Part shown: positions 55,652-63,792 of the stretch, piece after piece
Numbering within the stretch: position 1 is the stretch's first letter
Layout of the letters: each line of letters starts with the position of its first letter
Assembly (NCBI RefSeq): GCF_014211975.1
Contig: NZ_CP060084.1
Coordinates: forward strand, 3,297,001 to 3,361,000
Direction: 5' to 3'
DNA: 64,000 nucleotides
From: Teredinibacter haidensis
GTDB lineage: Bacteria > Pseudomonadota > Gammaproteobacteria > Pseudomonadales > Cellvibrionaceae
Translations under genes and position numbers: made by a program
Notes under the pieces: model-generated
What the model saw: only the letters and a program-made list of their open reading frames with translations
The model's database searches: none
What the model was told of the DNA's origin: nothing

Positions 55652-55810
55652 GCTACAAAAATTCTTTACGAATCAGAGCATTAGATAACAACAGAGAAAC
55701 CGCCACGAAAATTTCGGCTACGTTATTTAGCAAGCTGCGAATAGTTTCGCATTTTAGGAAGCACAACTGCGCAGTAAAACGCTGTGTCTGGGTATGGCGA
55801 CCGGGCGGGT

Positions 55811-57280
55811 TTAGCCCGCCTGCGTCTCCCAATTCTGGATTTTCCGGTAGAGCGTAGAAGGGCTTACCTGCAACGCACTGGCCGCGCGCACGACGTTGCC
55901 CTGGCAGTGGGTAATCGCATATTCAATGTAGTCCCGCTCCACGTCTGCCAACGAACGAAGATCACCACCGCCCGATACCGGTTCGGCACCGCCACTGGAG
56001 ACTAGAGCTACCGGCGCGATGGAGGAGGGAACTGCGGCAACGGGTTTAATTAAGTTTTCGCGCTCGCCTTCCGGCAACTGTAGTGCTGACGCGAGATCTT
56101 CACTGGTGATCATGGGGCCGGGGCTCATGACTACGGCGGAGTGCACGCAGTTCTCCAGCTGACGCACATTGCCCGGCCATTGATACTGGTTGATTAAGAG
56201 CGCAGCATCGCGGCTGAAATCGGCCAGCTCTTTATGTTCCTGCTCGGCAAACTTCGCCAGAAAATGCCGCGCCAATAATAGCGGATCACTTTCGCGTTTA
56301 GCCAAGGGCGGCATGGCAATTGAGACCACGTTCAGGCGATAGTACAAATCCTCGCGTAGCAACCCTTCAGCAATGGCCTCTTGAGGCAAACGATTTGTCG
56401 CGCACACAAAACGAATATCAACGACTTCCGGGCGCGAGCCACCGACTTTTTGAAAACTGCCTGTTTGTATAAAGCGCAGTAACTTCGCCTGCAAGGAAAT
56501 GTCCATTTCTCCCAGCTCATCCAAAAAAAGCGTGCCGCCATTTGCCTGGGTGGCTGCACCATCGCGATTGGATATCGCGCCCGAAAAGGCTCCTTTTACA
56601 TGCCCAAAAATTTCCGACTCCATTAATTCACCGGGAATCGCAGCGCAGTTGAGCGCAATAAAAGGCCCGTTACCACGAGGGCTAAGCTGATGTAGCGCCT
56701 GGGCAGCCAGTTCTTTACCGGTACCGCTGGGGCCGGTGACAAAAACCGAGGCGTTGCTGGGCGCCGCGCGCTCTATTTGGTTGTATACCGTTTGCATGGC
56801 CGTTGAGCTGCCAATGAACTGACAAAAGCCAGCCTGGTGCTCGCGCGTAAAGCGCGCCACGGTGTGCCTGAGCAGCGCACGCTCGACCATAATTTGCTGG
56901 GCGGCAATGGCCTGCTGCAGGGTCACCAGCAGATGGGTGTCTTCCCATGGTTTATGGATATAACCCCAGATTCGGCCCTCGTTGATGGCGGCCATGATCA
57001 GCGCATCGTCAGAATAACCGGAAAGCACCAGGCGCATGGTTTCGGGATAAAGCTCTGCAACCTTGGCCAGCAGTGTTGCGCCATCCATATTCGGCATACG
57101 CATATCGGAAACAATCACGTCGAACGGCGTTTCCTCCAGCAACTCAAGCGCTTTACTGCCAGCGTCTACAAATACACACTCCGTATTTAGCGGACGAGTG
57201 GTGCGGCTAAGACTTTTTAAAATCGCTGGCTCATCGTCTACAAACAAGATTCTCGCCGGTACAGATGAACGATCAAACAT
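55811..57280 (-). CDS. NtrC-type sigma-54-dependent response regulator
   Basis: 489 residues. REC (LFVDDEPAILKSLSR, acceptor Asp59 in SDMRMPNMDG, KPWED), a linker helix, then a full AAA+ sigma-54 activator domain: Walker A GPSGTGKE (183-190), GAFSGA loop at 230-235 (Thr replaced by Ser), Walker B TLFLDELGEMD, GNVRQLENC. A Gly/Ser-rich linker leads to a Fis-type HTH (VERDYIEYAITHCQGNVVRAASALQVSPSTLYRKIQ). It sits between five sigma-54 promoters serving EPS genes, so it is the likely activator. Its receiver is close to that of the HD-GYP regulator at 50.5 kb. Confidence 0.93.
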   Translation of the reverse strand: MFDRSSVPARILFVDDEPAILKSLSRTTRPLNTECVFVDAGSKALELLEETPFDVIVSDMRMPNMDGATLLAKVAELYPETMRLVLSGYSDDALIMAAINEGRIWGYIHKPWEDTHLLVTLQQAIAAQQIMVERALLRHTVARFTREHQAGFCQFIGSSTAMQTVYNQIERAAPSNASVFVTGPSGTGKELAAQALHQLSPRGNGPFIALNCAAIPGELMESEIFGHVKGAFSGAISNRDGAATQANGGTLFLDELGEMDISLQAKLLRFIQTGSFQKVGGSRPEVVDIRFVCATNRLPQEAIAEGLLREDLYYRLNVVSIAMPPLAKRESDPLLLARHFLAKFAEQEHKELADFSRDAALLINQYQWPGNVRQLENCVHSAVVMSPGPMITSEDLASALQLPEGERENLIKPVAAVPSSIAPVALVSSGGAEPVSGGGDLRSLADVERDYIEYAITHCQGNVVRAASALQVSPSTLYRKIQNWETQAG

Positions 57281-57304
57281 TTAAATTGAGCTCCCGAATC
57301 ACAT

Positions 57305-57320
57305 TGGCACCAAAGCTGCT
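57305..57320 (+). promoter_or_regulatory. Sigma-54 promoter of the 57.4-kb glycosyltransferase
   Basis: TGGCACCAAAGCTGCT: GG-N10-GC with TGGCAC and a TGCT end. 56 bp before ATG 57376. Confidence 0.75.
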
Positions 57321-57375
57321 GGCTGTTTTCTTACTTCAATTTATATAACGCTGAATGAGCGAAAGGAAAATTCGT

Positions 57376-58101
57376 ATGGCTAAAGTACTGATTTTTACAC
57401 TCGCCGCCCGAGGTTATCACTGGCAGTACCGGCGTATTATCGAGTCCCAGCGCGCTTATGCCGAAAAGCACTGTTATTCCTACAGTGTAGTAGACCGACC
57501 GCGACTCACCACCGTCGGGCTGGATATTGCCTGGCTTAAAATTTACCTGCTGCAAAAAGCCCTCGCAGGAAATTACGACTGGGTGATGTTTGTCGATGCC
57601 GACGCGGAAATAAAGGACGTATGCCCAGCGATAGAATCGCTAGCGCAGGAAAACAAAAGTATCTATGTCGCCAAAGGACACAGTGGTCGGATCAATTCTG
57701 GCGTGCTTATTTTTCAAAATACGCGTGCCAGCAGAGACTTTATCGACACCGTTATCAACAACTGTCGCAGCGCTCTGCCGCCCGAGGACGATGTCGGCTG
57801 GGGAGAAAATGGCACCATTATTCATTATGCCAAAAACAATCCATCAGTCGCTATTCTCGACCAGCGCTGGAATAACAACAGCGATCCACGCCTTACGGAC
57901 TATATACGGCATTACAGTGCCGGGCCAATGAGACAGCTTTATAAGCCCCGCAGAGTAGATTACCTAAAATTTCGCGGCCTGCATTATTGCCTGGCTTTGG
58001 CTAAGCGCGTTCAACACATTCTCGGAGGCGCACGCCACGCTTCCATCTCAATAAAAAGCCTCTCCGTTCAGTTGCAGCGCGAGTTCCCGTTATTTAAATA
58101 G
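57376..58101 (+). CDS. Putative GT-A glycosyltransferase (galactosyl/mannosyltransferase GMA12-like)
   Basis: 241 residues. MFVDADAEI gives the DxD metal site, SGRINSGVLIFQNT and GWGENGTIIHY follow as in small GT34/GMA12-like enzymes, and no signal peptide or membrane span is seen. ATG 57376 follows AAAGGAAA at fair spacing; an ATG at 57355 lacks one. Monocistronic between a sigma-54 promoter and the next sigma-54 unit. It probably decorates the EPS repeat. Family placement is moderate. Confidence 0.7.
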   Translation: MAKVLIFTLAARGYHWQYRRIIESQRAYAEKHCYSYSVVDRPRLTTVGLDIAWLKIYLLQKALAGNYDWVMFVDADAEIKDVCPAIESLAQENKSIYVAKGHSGRINSGVLIFQNTRASRDFIDTVINNCRSALPPEDDVGWGENGTIIHYAKNNPSVAILDQRWNNNSDPRLTDYIRHYSAGPMRQLYKPRRVDYLKFRGLHYCLALAKRVQHILGGARHASISIKSLSVQLQREFPLFK

Positions 58102-58229
58102 GCGAATTCACTTTTTCGTTTTCATAAAATGGAAATTCCTCTTTTGCAAAATGCATCGCCGTTTAAAAAACCTGGTAACGGATCCTCTATTTCTACTGGA
58201 AAATCAATAACTTAAAAATCAATCCAAAC

Positions 58230-58245
58230 TGGCACAGCGGCTGCA
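58230..58245 (+). promoter_or_regulatory. Sigma-54 promoter of the WecG-fusion gene
   Basis: TGGCACAGCGGCTGCA: strong match to the consensus TGGCAC-N5-TTGCW. 41 bp before ATG 58286. Confidence 0.85.
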
Positions 58246-58285
58246 ATACCTCATTTATAGATAAACGAAAATTGAGGTAGTTGCT

Positions 58286-59506
58286 ATGAATGTTTTTGCC
58301 AAACAACGAAAGACTAAGCCCCTTACGTCTGCGGACGTTTTAGATATTTTTACTGCGTTAGTAACACTTTTTATTCTCACCCCCATATTTTTTGTCAACG
58401 CCTCAATTGCACTGCTAAAAAACAAAGCCATAGCGAAAGAAACGGTTATTCAGGATGCCGTTGGTCGCCCCCTGTATTTTTACCAATGGTCTTTTGGCGG
58501 ATTCAAAAATAGCTTAATGCTGTTAAATATTCTCTCGGGAGACCTGGCGCTTTGCGGCGTTAGTATCCGAAGGGTATGCCTGAATGATTCCATTGCTACG
58601 CTAACGCAGCTAAAGCCAGGACTATTCAGCGTTTACGAGGTTCACCAAACCATTGGCTATATTGAAATGAACCATGGTGAATCTATTCGTCACCATGAAA
58701 AAAACAACACCGCTGGATTTAACCTTTCTCTCATGGCCAAAGCTTTGTTATGCCGCCTTATTTACGGAAACAAAAACGGCAAGAACTTAAAATGTTTCAA
58801 TCTATTTGGAATAAGAATTGACAACGTCACATTAAACGATGTGGTCAAGCAGATATTCCATCGAACACAACATTCTTGTCAGTCCATTTTTTTTGTTAAC
58901 GTAAACTCTGTGAATATTGGTTTTACGCATAAGCGTTTTCGCGAAACACTTAACCAGGCAGACTTGGTGTTGGCCGATGGTTCAGGCGTGCGTCTCGGCG
59001 CAAAGCGCATGGGTTTTCAATTACAGGAAAACATTAACGGCACCGATCTTTTACCTCATATTTGTGAAAACGCTCAACACACCGGGCAATCCTTGTTTTT
59101 ACTGGGATCAAAACCCGGTGTTGCCGAGGAAGCCTCACGAAAATTACAGCAGCAATACCCGCGGCTCGTTATTGCAGGAACTCACCACGGTTATTTCGAT
59201 ACTAGCGCGTCGGATGACATTATTGAAAAGATTAACCACTCAAAGGCCGATATCTGCCTGGTAGCCATGGGCTCGCCGGTTCAGGAACAGTGGGTGGAAA
59301 ACAATAAACAGCGGCTGCAGACGCATACGGCACTAGCGGTAGGAGGCCTATTTGATTTTTACTCCGGTAATATTCGTCGCGCTCCGCGCTGGATGCGCGA
59401 AATAGGCATGGAGTGGCTGTATCGTTTAGCCATGGAACCAAAAGCGAAATTCAGGCGCTATGTACTTGGCAACCCACTCTATATTTTCCGACTTTTAGCT
59501 CATTAA
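58286..59506 (+). CDS. Degenerate sugar-phosphate transferase fused to a WecG/TagA/CpsF glycosyltransferase
   Basis: 406 residues in two parts. Residues about 170-406 form a complete WecG/TagA-type GT26 domain (FGIRIDNVTLNDVV, VNVNSVNIGF, LADGSGVRLGAKRMG, NGTDLLPHIC, AMGSPVQEQWVENN, GGLFDFYSGNIRRAPRWM). Residues 1-165 look like a decayed polyprenyl sugar-phosphate transferase: one membrane segment (about 22-44), NILSGDLALCGVSIR in place of NxxKGDMxLVGPRP, and LKPGLFSVYEV in place of VKPGLTGLWQV. The catalytic D-E region is lost. The first part may now only anchor the enzyme to the membrane or to the active transferase at 59.7 kb. Confidence 0.85.
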   Translation: MNVFAKQRKTKPLTSADVLDIFTALVTLFILTPIFFVNASIALLKNKAIAKETVIQDAVGRPLYFYQWSFGGFKNSLMLLNILSGDLALCGVSIRRVCLNDSIATLTQLKPGLFSVYEVHQTIGYIEMNHGESIRHHEKNNTAGFNLSLMAKALLCRLIYGNKNGKNLKCFNLFGIRIDNVTLNDVVKQIFHRTQHSCQSIFFVNVNSVNIGFTHKRFRETLNQADLVLADGSGVRLGAKRMGFQLQENINGTDLLPHICENAQHTGQSLFLLGSKPGVAEEASRKLQQQYPRLVIAGTHHGYFDTSASDDIIEKINHSKADICLVAMGSPVQEQWVENNKQRLQTHTALAVGGLFDFYSGNIRRAPRWMREIGMEWLYRLAMEPKAKFRRYVLGNPLYIFRLLAH

Positions 59507-59527
59507 TAAATAGTTATTCCCCAACAG

Positions 59528-59551
59528 CACCTGTTTACAGGTGTTTTTTTT
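59528..59551 (+). terminator. Rho-independent terminator after the WecG-fusion gene
   Basis: CACCTGT (59528-59534), loop TT, ACAGGTG (59537-59543), then eight T. Confidence 0.93.
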
Positions 59552-59642
59552 ATTTTGAAAAAAACGTTTTTGCAATTTCATAAAACACTTGAAAAATGCG
59601 CTTAAAAACTCTCGTTTTCCCGCATAAAACACCAATATTTTT

Positions 59643-59658
59643 TGGCATTCTAGTTGCA
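59643..59658 (+). promoter_or_regulatory. Sigma-54 promoter of the sugar-phosphate transferase gene
   Basis: TGGCATTCTAGTTGCA: TGGCA and TTGCA at the correct spacing. 49 bp before ATG 59707. Confidence 0.85.
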
Positions 59659-59706
59659 ACTCCTCCTGTCTATACCATCGACCAAGCGTTATTCGGAGTT
59701 CATATT

Positions 59707-60387
59707 ATGTATCAAATACACTACAGCCCAGCGTCCAGAATTTATTCTCTTCTCTCGTCCTTACCGTTTCTGCATCATTCACAATCCACTCCCGGTTTGG
59801 CTCCCTTGTTACAGAGGCTAACTGCCATGGCTGCCTTGCTGGCAATCTCGCCACTACTGTTGCTCACCTACGCCATAATCAAACTGGAAAGCCGTGGCCC
59901 TGCCGTTTTTTTTCAAACACGCGTGGGAGAGAACGGCATGCCTTTTACACTTTATAAATTTCGCTCCATGTATTTGCAGGACGATCCAAAGTATGTGGAT
60001 CTTAGTAATGTGAAAAGTGACCGCGATGGCGTGTGTAAAAAGTTTTTTTCCGACCCGCGCATCACGCGCTTTGGGCGGATTATGCGTAAGCTTTCTATCG
60101 ATGAATTACCGCAACTGTGGAATATTGTAAAAGGGGATATGTTATTGGTAGGCCCCAGACCTGCGTTGCCATCTGAAGTATCCAGCTACGACTACCGGGC
60201 AAAGCAACGCCTCTGCGTTAAGCCTGGCTTAACGGGTTTATGGCAGGTTTCCGGCCGTGCAGATACCACATTTGAACAACAAATCAGCCTGGACCTTCGC
60301 TATATTCGAGAAAAAAGTGCATTTATGGATTTACGAATCATTTTCCTCACCGTACCTGCCGTAATTACTGGTAAAGGCGCCTACTAG
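59707..60387 (+). CDS. Polyprenyl-phosphate sugar-1-phosphate transferase (short WcaJ/PglC-like)
   Basis: Starts the EPS repeat by moving a sugar-1-phosphate to undecaprenyl phosphate. One membrane helix (about residues 38-58), then the full catalytic motif set: TLYKFRSM, ITRFGRIMRKLSIDELPQLWNIVKGDMLLVGPRPALP and VKPGLTGLWQVSGR. ATG 59707 (MYQIHYSPA) has GGAG upstream; the frame stays open to 59596 but that part overlaps the sigma-54 promoter. 226 residues. Monocistronic. Confidence 0.92.
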   Translation: MYQIHYSPASRIYSLLSSLPFLHHSQSTPGLAPLLQRLTAMAALLAISPLLLLTYAIIKLESRGPAVFFQTRVGENGMPFTLYKFRSMYLQDDPKYVDLSNVKSDRDGVCKKFFSDPRITRFGRIMRKLSIDELPQLWNIVKGDMLLVGPRPALPSEVSSYDYRAKQRLCVKPGLTGLWQVSGRADTTFEQQISLDLRYIREKSAFMDLRIIFLTVPAVITGKGAY

Positions 60388-60437
60388 AAATGGTGCCAAA
60401 TGTTGTTTTGGCGGAGCCGCCGCCGCTACCGGCTTCG

Positions 60438-60848
60438 TTAAAACAATAGATCAGACAGATGCTGATCCGAAAAAATATCGATACCCAACAGGGATTTTAA
60501 TAAGTACAACACCAAGAACAACAACGGTATTGCCGCCGCAATAAACGTATACACAAAGGCAAACGCACCGAGTCCTTTCATGTACCGCAAGCGCAGGCGC
60601 TCGCGTTCGCGAGTTGCAGAGCGCCGATCCTTCCCCATTAAAAATACAAAATAGTATGTTAAAAAATACAGGGGCAGCGTGCCTCGTATATCCACCGGGT
60701 GTTTGCGAAATGGCGCATTGGCACAAATCGCTGCCCGTATCCCCTGCAGTTGTACAAGGTTGAGCGTTTTAAACACCTCGGGGTCTATTGCGCCCATAAC
60801 ATGCTGCGTATAGGCATCGGTTTCTGTGCTCGAAGCTTTAGTCACCAT
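60438..60848 (-). CDS. Conserved small membrane protein often seen near EPS genes, function unknown
   Basis: 136 residues from ATG 60848 (MVTKASSTETDAYTQ); an upstream start at 60866 is possible. KHPVDIRGTLPLYFLTYYFVFLMGKDRRSATRERERLR is the recognisable core, with two hydrophobic helices (about 62-77 and 97-125). I recall similar small proteins in gammaproteobacterial EPS regions, without a function. Transcribed against its neighbours; no sigma-54 promoter found for it. Confidence 0.65.
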   Translation of the reverse strand: MVTKASSTETDAYTQHVMGAIDPEVFKTLNLVQLQGIRAAICANAPFRKHPVDIRGTLPLYFLTYYFVFLMGKDRRSATRERERLRLRYMKGLGAFAFVYTFIAAAIPLLFLVLYLLKSLLGIDIFSDQHLSDLLF

Positions 60849-61061
60849 CGTAAAACATTGCCTCACTTATAAGTGCATTCTCTTCGTAAGCCTAGCTCAT
60901 CCCCTCGGGTTATAAGAACGGTGTGACATCGCTATTCAGATTCTTACCATCTTTTGCATTTGGAGAAATTCTCCCTTTGAAAATATTCCCATTTTAAAAA
61001 AAACGACTTGCTATATGGCTGGAAGATATATTTTTCCCTTACCTTTCAACAAGTTAAAAAC

Positions 61062-61077
61062 TGGCACAGCTACTGCA
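61062..61077 (+). promoter_or_regulatory. Sigma-54 promoter of the Wza/Wzz operon
   Basis: TGGCACAGCTACTGCA: same form as the site at 58230. 35 bp before ATG 61112. Confidence 0.85.
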
Positions 61078-61111
61078 AACACTTTGCTGTTCTCGATAAA
61101 TAGGCACCACC

Positions 61112-62377
61112 ATGAATAACTTTCGCCCCTGTAGAATTCTTATGATTCTAACCGCCAGCCTGCTGGCGAGCGCCTGCACCCAGCATCATGCGATGCAATC
61201 GCCAACCGACCCGGAGCAGGGCTTTTATGGTCAAACAGGTGCCAAGGGCCATCATGTCAGCCATGCGAACCCAGATAAATTTGTGTTTGCCTCAAAGCTT
61301 AATTGCGAGAAAGTGGAAAGCCTGAACCAGACCGTACACTACCGCGCAGATCACGCGCTTATTCCCAGTAACAACGAACACAACGGCACACCACCCACCA
61401 GCATATTCAATCGCGACCTGCCACTGAGCCCCGGTGATATGCTCAACCTGCAAATCGAAAACGGTGAGGGCTTCAGCGGCGAGTACGTACTCAACCCTGA
61501 TGGCTCGCTACAACTGCCACTGCTCAGCCCCATAAATGGCGCGGGCTTAACGGTTGAACAGCTCAGCTTAAAAATCGAAATGGCGCTGGTTAGGGCTGAA
61601 ATATTTCGCCCCTCTGCAGCCCGCGCCAGTGTGCGTGTAAAACAATGGGCACCGGTAAACGTAACGGTAAGCGGTGCGGTGTTTCAGCCCGGCCGCGTCA
61701 CTATTAACGAGAACCGACAGGAAAGTGTGATAGCCGAACGCCTAGCGGCTGTTGGTGATTACGCAACCAAGCGTTCGATTATTGAAGCCTTGCGCAACGC
61801 CTCCGGGGTTCGTCCCGACGCAAAACTGGATCAGGTCATTCTGATACGCCAGGGCTGGCAGATAGAGCTTGATCTATCTGGCGTTGTAAAAGGCCTGCCG
61901 GTGCAGGATGTATCGCTGGTGGACGGTGATCAGGTCATCGTTCCCACAACCGGTTGTTTCCAGTCGGCACTGGTGCGCCCCTCACAGGTAACACCTCGCG
62001 GCTTCCGCGTGTTTATGTCCAACCTCACCTTGCCAGCGCTCGATAACGCGGGCTCTGCCGCAGGCCGTTACAGCAGCAACCTGCCTTACGGCTCTACCTT
62101 GCTGCAGGCCGCCGTTTCCAGTAACTGCGTTGGTGGAACACAGCTAACCAATGCGCCACGCAAAGTCGTGCTGGCGAGTAAAAATCCGGTTACCAAAGAA
62201 TTCCAGATTATCGAACGTTCCATTGAAGAGCTTATGCGATCCCCCCATCGCGAGGATATAAATCCTTACCTAATGCCCAACGACGCACTGGCCTGCTACG
62301 ACTCCGATATCAGCAACCTGCGCGATTTCGCCCGCAGTCTTGGCGATATCATCGGCCCAATGAAACTCTTCTTCTAA
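61112..62377 (+). CDS. Wza-like polysaccharide export lipoprotein
   Basis: Outer-membrane export channel for the EPS. Lipobox LLASAC at about residues 17-22. Poly_export domain (LSPGDMLNLQIENGEGFSGEYVLNPDGSLQLPLL), then SLBB-type segments (VNVTVSGAVFQPGRVTIN; DVSLVDGDQVIVPTTGCF). 421 residues, with an extended C-terminal part not typical of E. coli Wza. It leads an operon with the chain-length protein 23 bp downstream. Confidence 0.88.
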   Translation: MNNFRPCRILMILTASLLASACTQHHAMQSPTDPEQGFYGQTGAKGHHVSHANPDKFVFASKLNCEKVESLNQTVHYRADHALIPSNNEHNGTPPTSIFNRDLPLSPGDMLNLQIENGEGFSGEYVLNPDGSLQLPLLSPINGAGLTVEQLSLKIEMALVRAEIFRPSAARASVRVKQWAPVNVTVSGAVFQPGRVTINENRQESVIAERLAAVGDYATKRSIIEALRNASGVRPDAKLDQVILIRQGWQIELDLSGVVKGLPVQDVSLVDGDQVIVPTTGCFQSALVRPSQVTPRGFRVFMSNLTLPALDNAGSAAGRYSSNLPYGSTLLQAAVSSNCVGGTQLTNAPRKVVLASKNPVTKEFQIIERSIEELMRSPHREDINPYLMPNDALACYDSDISNLRDFARSLGDIIGPMKLFF

Positions 62378-62400
62378 ACGGATAGAACAGGCTTACCGTT

Positions 62401-63792
62401 ATGAATACGCTCCCCGTCCCCGTTACCTCCCGCGACCAGTTTCGCCGCGCGGTTTGGCGTATGCGCAGCTTCCGCTACGTTTGGGTTACGCTGCTGGCTA
62501 TGGTTGCCATCGCCGGCATGGTGGTGCTTTATCTATCGCGGCCACCGGTATTCGCCAGTGCGCTCAGCGTGGTATTGCCGGGATCCGGTAGCTCCAGCAG
62601 CTTTAATATCGAAAACGTGGGTACCGCCAGCCAGTCTACTCGCACCCCCTTTTCCAGCATGGCGTTTAACCCTCTGGTGAATTACAAAGAGATCTTTAAA
62701 AGCCGCGAAGTACTCAACAGCGCAGCAGATCGCTTAGGCACAAGCTACGAAGCCCTCAACTCACCGAGAGTAGAGCTGCGTGAGCGCACCTCCATTATTT
62801 ACCTGCACGTGGATGGCGGTTCGCCGGAGCGCGCTCAGGAATACGGATGGGCGCTATACGATGCTTTTCAGGAGGCGCTGGACAAGCTGCGTGAAGATGA
62901 AATGTTTCGCCGCGATAACAGTATTCGCTCTGCTCTCGATCAGTACCGCAACCGTCTAAACCAAACCCGCAACGCTATCGTGGAGTTTCAACAGCGCTCC
63001 CTGCTCGTGTCTCAGCAACAGGTCGCCCAGTTGATGAACACCATTACGCTTGTGAACGAAAAGAAAATGACCGCACAATCCAGCGCCCGCAATACCGAAG
63101 ACTTTGTTCGGCAATTGGGCCTGGATCTAGGTATTTCACCCGCATTGGCCGGGCAGGCTTTCCGTCTGCAGAGTGACCCGGAGTTTCGCGGCTATTTGAA
63201 GGCGCTGGATGCCAGCGCCATGAAAGTTGCGGAATACTCTTCCCTGTGGGGCGGCAACCACCCGAAAGTGGTTAGCCAGAATCTGCGTTATGAAGGCGCA
63301 AAACAATCGCTTAAATTGCGTAGTGCCAAACTGGTGGGCTCCCAGGCCGCCGATATTCTGCATTCAATGGATCTGCAAGCCAGCATCCATCGGGCAGAAC
63401 TGTTTGCCTCGCTTATGGACAATTACGCCAGACTCCAGGGCGTAGAGGCCGAAATTAATGAAATGGACATTATCGAAGCCAAACTAAAAGACCAGCTAAA
63501 AGTGTTTACCCGCGAATCGGCGGAGCTTGAGCGACTTGAGCGTGAACACCAACTGGCAGAAGCGGTATTTACCTCCGCAGCGGCAAAACTGGAGGCCGGT
63601 AAATCCGATATTTTTGCCTCTTACCCAGCCGTGCAATTGCTCTCGGTTCCCTCTAAACCCGCTTCACCCAAAAGCCCCAATACCGCCATTGCTGTCGCCG
63701 TAGGTGTCATGGCAATGATATTCGTTATCTTTGGATTATTTACCGCATGGCACAGACAATATTTAATCGGCTTACTGCTGAAGAACAGTTAG
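62401..63792 (+). CDS. Wzz/GumC-type chain-length determinant
   Basis: 463 residues with two membrane helices (about 28-48 and 432-452) around a large periplasmic coiled-coil domain, as in polysaccharide copolymerases. The second helix is preceded by the proline-rich PSKPASPKSPN. No tyrosine-kinase domain is attached and none is seen before the window ends. It overlaps the next gene by 46 bases. Confidence 0.87.
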   Translation: MNTLPVPVTSRDQFRRAVWRMRSFRYVWVTLLAMVAIAGMVVLYLSRPPVFASALSVVLPGSGSSSSFNIENVGTASQSTRTPFSSMAFNPLVNYKEIFKSREVLNSAADRLGTSYEALNSPRVELRERTSIIYLHVDGGSPERAQEYGWALYDAFQEALDKLREDEMFRRDNSIRSALDQYRNRLNQTRNAIVEFQQRSLLVSQQQVAQLMNTITLVNEKKMTAQSSARNTEDFVRQLGLDLGISPALAGQAFRLQSDPEFRGYLKALDASAMKVAEYSSLWGGNHPKVVSQNLRYEGAKQSLKLRSAKLVGSQAADILHSMDLQASIHRAELFASLMDNYARLQGVEAEINEMDIIEAKLKDQLKVFTRESAELERLEREHQLAEAVFTSAAAKLEAGKSDIFASYPAVQLLSVPSKPASPKSPNTAIAVAVGVMAMIFVIFGLFTAWHRQYLIGLLLKNS

